NCBI GenBank assembly: GCA_964645125.1
Contig: CAZXZC010000020.1
Coordinates: 1-14,588 of the forward strand
Length of the DNA: 14,588 nucleotides
From: JBDKGD01 sp964645125
GTDB lineage: Bacteria; Patescibacteriota; Minisyncoccia; UBA6257; 2-01-FULL-56-20
Direction: 5' to 3'
Positions 12,903 to 14,588 of this stretch are shown here, piece by piece (position 1 is the first letter of the stretch; every line of letters starts with the position of its first letter). Under the pieces are notes generated by a model. It was not told where the DNA came from. It made no database searches and saw only the letters and a program-made list of their open reading frames with translations. Position numbers and translations under genes: made by a program.

Positions 12903-13268
12903 TTATGTTTTTGTACCAAGAATGCTTTGTAAAAGAACCACCGCGACTTTGGCCATGATGAGTACGCCGTAGCCTATACAGGCGTTTACGATGTAGGCTT
13001 TGCCGGTTTCTGCCCGTTTGGAGCCACCGCTGGTGGCTATGAAAATACCGCCGATAAGGACCATGAGCCCTACCAGGGGAACACCAAGCAGGAGCAAGCT
13101 GTTTATGAGTTTATCGGCCAGGCAGGTGAGGTATCCTTCACCGCTGCAGCCAAAGAAGTTGTAGTTTTTGAAATCGAATGACGTGGCGGCGTGAGCTGGG
13201 GTAACAAAGGTGAGTACCGCTATAGTGAGTCCCAATACCGTTAGTGCTACAAGGAAACGTTTAGCCAT
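12903..13268 (-). CDS. Pilin-like protein 5
   Basis: 121 residues from the ATG at 13268 (MAKRFLVAL). A GTG at 13295 is in frame but lies upstream of the -10 box and is rejected. The signal peptide ends VTPAHA (residue 27). The mature protein has cysteines at 41 and 49, then two transmembrane helices (about 58-79 and 94-113) around the loop SGGSKRAETGK, and a third cysteine in the second helix. It is the shortest and most divergent of the five paralogs. TATACT lies 8 nt before the ATG, as for pilin 2, so a leaderless mRNA is expected. Confidence 0.78.
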   Translation of the reverse strand: MAKRFLVALTVLGLTIAVLTFVTPAHAATSFDFKNYNFFGCSGEGYLTCLADKLINSLLLLGVPLVGLMVLIGGIFIATSGGSKRAETGKAYIVNACIGYGVLIMAKVAVVLLQSILGTKT

Positions 13269-13276
13269 ATACTTCA

Positions 13277-13307
13277 AGTATACATCGTGTATCACAAATC
13301 GTGTATC
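13277..13307 (-). promoter_or_regulatory. Pilin 5 promoter with tandem operator-like repeats
   Basis: On the minus strand, GATACACGAT occurs twice (13298-13307 and 13284-13293) with 4 nt between. One base later comes TATACT (13277-13282), then TGAAGTAT and ATG. The repeats occupy the -35 region with no -35 hexamer, which suggests an activator or repressor site. Confidence 0.5.
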
Positions 13308-13316
13308 TTGAGTTGC

Positions 13317-13955
13317 TTAAGGGATATTTTTTATTACGTCTTGTATTTCCCTGCTGTTTAATTGATCTGAGGTGATGGTATATTTGAAATCTTCCCCATC
13401 CTCTTTTATTTCTTTATGAAAATAGGCGATTGTAAGTGTTTTTTCTTTATCTGGGAATTCCCATATTTGTATGTTTCTATTGTTTATTTGAGATACCTTT
13501 GTTGGTTTTCCTAATTGGGCAGTGCCGAAGGCGTTGCTTATGTAGAGGCTAAATGATTTTCCGTTGCTTGTTTTGTAGTCGAGTGTTGCCCCCGATGTAA
13601 CCCCAGTCCATATCCGGATATTTTTTAGAGAGTAGTTTCCTGTGGGTGCTTGTGGTTGAATGCCCAGGGTTTCTTCTATTTTTTTAGTAATTGTTGCGTA
13701 ATTTTGACCGGTAGCGGCGATAGGATTTTGCTCGAATGAGCTATTTTCTTGTATTGTTGATTCTTCTCCACCTGTTCTTGTGTCTTCATTTACTGATGGC
13801 GCTGTCTGTATTTGGTTTTGTTGGTTTACGGCTGATGGTGTTTGCTGCGATGTTGTTTCTTTGTTTTTAGATGTTCTTAAAACCACCATGACAATGATCC
13901 CTATTATTATGATAATGCTGCTTATTGCTACTATTGCTATAGTTTTTTTATTCAT
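13317..13955 (-). CDS. Membrane-anchored exported protein of unknown function
   Basis: 212 residues that I do not recognise. MNKKT is followed by an Ile/Val-rich transmembrane helix (about 5-27). A Gln/Ser/Thr/Asn-rich linker (about 30-85) leads to a compact domain (about 86-212) with alternating beta-prone strands (YSLKNIRIWTG, SFSLYISNAFG, IQIWEFPDKEKTLTIAYFH) and no cysteine. The topology suggests a domain held outside the membrane on a flexible tether. It starts 4 nt after the stop of the peptidase gene upstream, so the two are surely co-transcribed. Its position between the peptidase and the pilins suggests a secretion or surface role (inference). Confidence 0.78.
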   Translation of the reverse strand: MNKKTIAIVAISSIIIIIGIIVMVVLRTSKNKETTSQQTPSAVNQQNQIQTAPSVNEDTRTGGEESTIQENSSFEQNPIAATGQNYATITKKIEETLGIQPQAPTGNYSLKNIRIWTGVTSGATLDYKTSNGKSFSLYISNAFGTAQLGKPTKVSQINNRNIQIWEFPDKEKTLTIAYFHKEIKEDGEDFKYTITSDQLNSREIQDVIKNIP

Positions 13956-13959
13956 ATAG

Positions 13960-14588
13960 TTATTTGCTTATACACCAAAAATTTTTTGCGCATTGCTGTA
14001 TGAGATTATCCGGTGCTTTTCTGTAGCAACTTGGGGATTTTGGCCCCGGGTCATTGAAGTTTATTTCTCCATTTTCTGTGCCCGTTAATGCTATAAAATG
14101 GCCTTCGCCTCTAGTGAATTCATTGCAAGCTCCACCTCCGCGCATGCTTGATATTACCAACCCTCCTTTTTCTATGCATTGTTTTGCTGAGGCAAGGTTG
14201 TTGCCGATGTTTTGAGATTTTAAGCCATATATTTGCGGTATGCCGGTCATAGCTGCCCAGGCAGTACCATTGCCCCTTATTCTCCAACCCTTATCAACGC
14301 ATTGTTGCCCTACGGTTTCTGGGGTTATATCTTGGCCTGTTAATGTTTTTACGATCATTGCAAGGGCGGTTGGCCCACATCCGCCTTCTGCGTAGGTTGA
14401 GTAGCTTGAATCAGGGCCATATGTTTTACTTCCCCAGCGTGGATCGCCTTGTTTGAAACAGGTAACGCTATTTGGGTTTGTATCTGAAGTGCTGCCAGCG
14501 CTTCCAGTTCCTGCGCTTTGGGCTGTTACTTCGCTTATCTTCTCCAACCCCGGATTGGTTAGAATCGTTAAGGCAGGGTTTATGGTAT
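13960..14588 (-). CDS. C39-like papain-fold cysteine peptidase, N-terminal part outside window
   Basis: The frame is open to the right edge (reading TINPALTILTNPGLEKIS before the TTG at 14547), so only the C-terminal ~209 residues are seen. They look like a Peptidase_C39_2-type domain: GDPRWGSKTYG, then YAEGGCGPTALAMIV with the candidate nucleophile Cys, and further on GEGHFIALTG with the candidate His and NFNDPG with the Asn/Asp that completes the triad. Six further cysteines suggest disulfides and an extracellular location. Such domains cut peptides and are common in wall hydrolases and in peptidases linked to secretion systems. Next to pilin genes, a peptidoglycan- or pilin-processing role is plausible. 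The missing N-terminus may hold the targeting or membrane region. Confidence 0.78.
   Translation of the reverse strand, partial: TINPALTILTNPGLEKISEVTAQSAGTGSAGSTSDTNPNSVTCFKQGDPRWGSKTYGPDSSYSTYAEGGCGPTALAMIVKTLTGQDITPETVGQQCVDKGWRIRGNGTAWAAMTGIPQIYGLKSQNIGNNLASAKQCIEKGGLVISSMRGGGACNEFTRGEGHFIALTGTENGEINFNDPGPKSPSCYRKAPDNLIQQCAKNFWCISK

Noticed and set aside
13269..13295. GTG 13295 as start of pilin 5
   Set aside because: The extra codons overlap the -10 box and operator-like repeats, and the signal peptide begins properly at the ATG at 13268.
6546..14588. An integrative conjugative element from the recombinase through tRNA-Leu to the pilins
   Set aside because: I found no duplicated tRNA-Leu end serving as att sites and no relaxase or coupling protein. 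Pilin clusters of this type are common chromosomal genes in CPR bacteria.
1..14588. CRISPR array, insertion sequence or rRNA genes
   Set aside because: No regularly spaced identical repeats of CRISPR length, no transposase motifs and no rRNA core sequences are visible.

Overview
This window looks like a piece of a reduced bacterial genome of the Candidate Phyla Radiation (Patescibacteria, Parcubacteria-like). The grounds are five tandem TrbC/VirB2-type pilin-like proteins with an SGG(D/E)PK motif, a free-standing S23 four-helix-bundle gene, three tRNA genes that all lack an encoded CCA, few Shine-Dalgarno sites, and intergenic spaces filled with short degenerate repeats. TGA is used as a stop (7931, 9717), so the standard bacterial code applies. 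The lineage is an inference from gene content and style, not from a marker-gene phylogeny.

Layout. 1-2603 (+): the end of a NYN-domain nuclease-like gene overlapping pnp (polynucleotide phosphorylase), closed by a strong terminator. 2739-3717: tRNA-Gly(UCC) on the minus strand with its own promoter, a small membrane-anchored coiled-coil protein (+), and a tRNA with anticodon UAU (Ile) (+). 3807-5639 (-): ftsH, with a promoter, a 5' hairpin and a terminator. 5740-6500: about 800 bases without a protein gene. This holds a probable structured ncRNA of about 280 nt on the minus strand, with promoter, terminator and a closed fold I do not recognise, followed by three tandem imperfect ~105 bp units, each with the same hairpin core. 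6546-7985 (+): a complete XerC/D-type tyrosine recombinase bracketed by short direct repeats, then an S23 gene bracketed by a perfect 15-bp inverted repeat. 8018-8102 (-): tRNA-Leu(UAG). 8262-10494 (+): a two-gene operon (SPFH-like membrane protein plus a single-pass membrane protein) with a near-consensus promoter, strong ribosome sites and a terminator. 10508-14588 (-): five pilin-like genes, a membrane-anchored protein, and the end of a secreted C39-like cysteine peptidase.

How it fits together. PNPase and the NYN protein are RNA-metabolism genes. FtsH and the SPFH protein are both membrane quality-control families but are not in one operon. The right third is probably the surface or secretion part of a type IV secretion or pilus-like apparatus: pilin subunits plus a possible wall-processing peptidase. 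Two of the pilin genes appear to be transcribed as leaderless mRNAs from TATACT boxes exactly 8 nt before the ATG.

The best candidates for something undescribed are the 5744-6030 ncRNA and the neighbouring hairpin array (6093-6405), which share a loop/stem core. Other points are the tRNA-Ile(UAU), the dispersed telomere-like TAGGGT(A/T)TAGGG / GCCAATAG repeats, and the terminal inverted repeat around the S23 gene.
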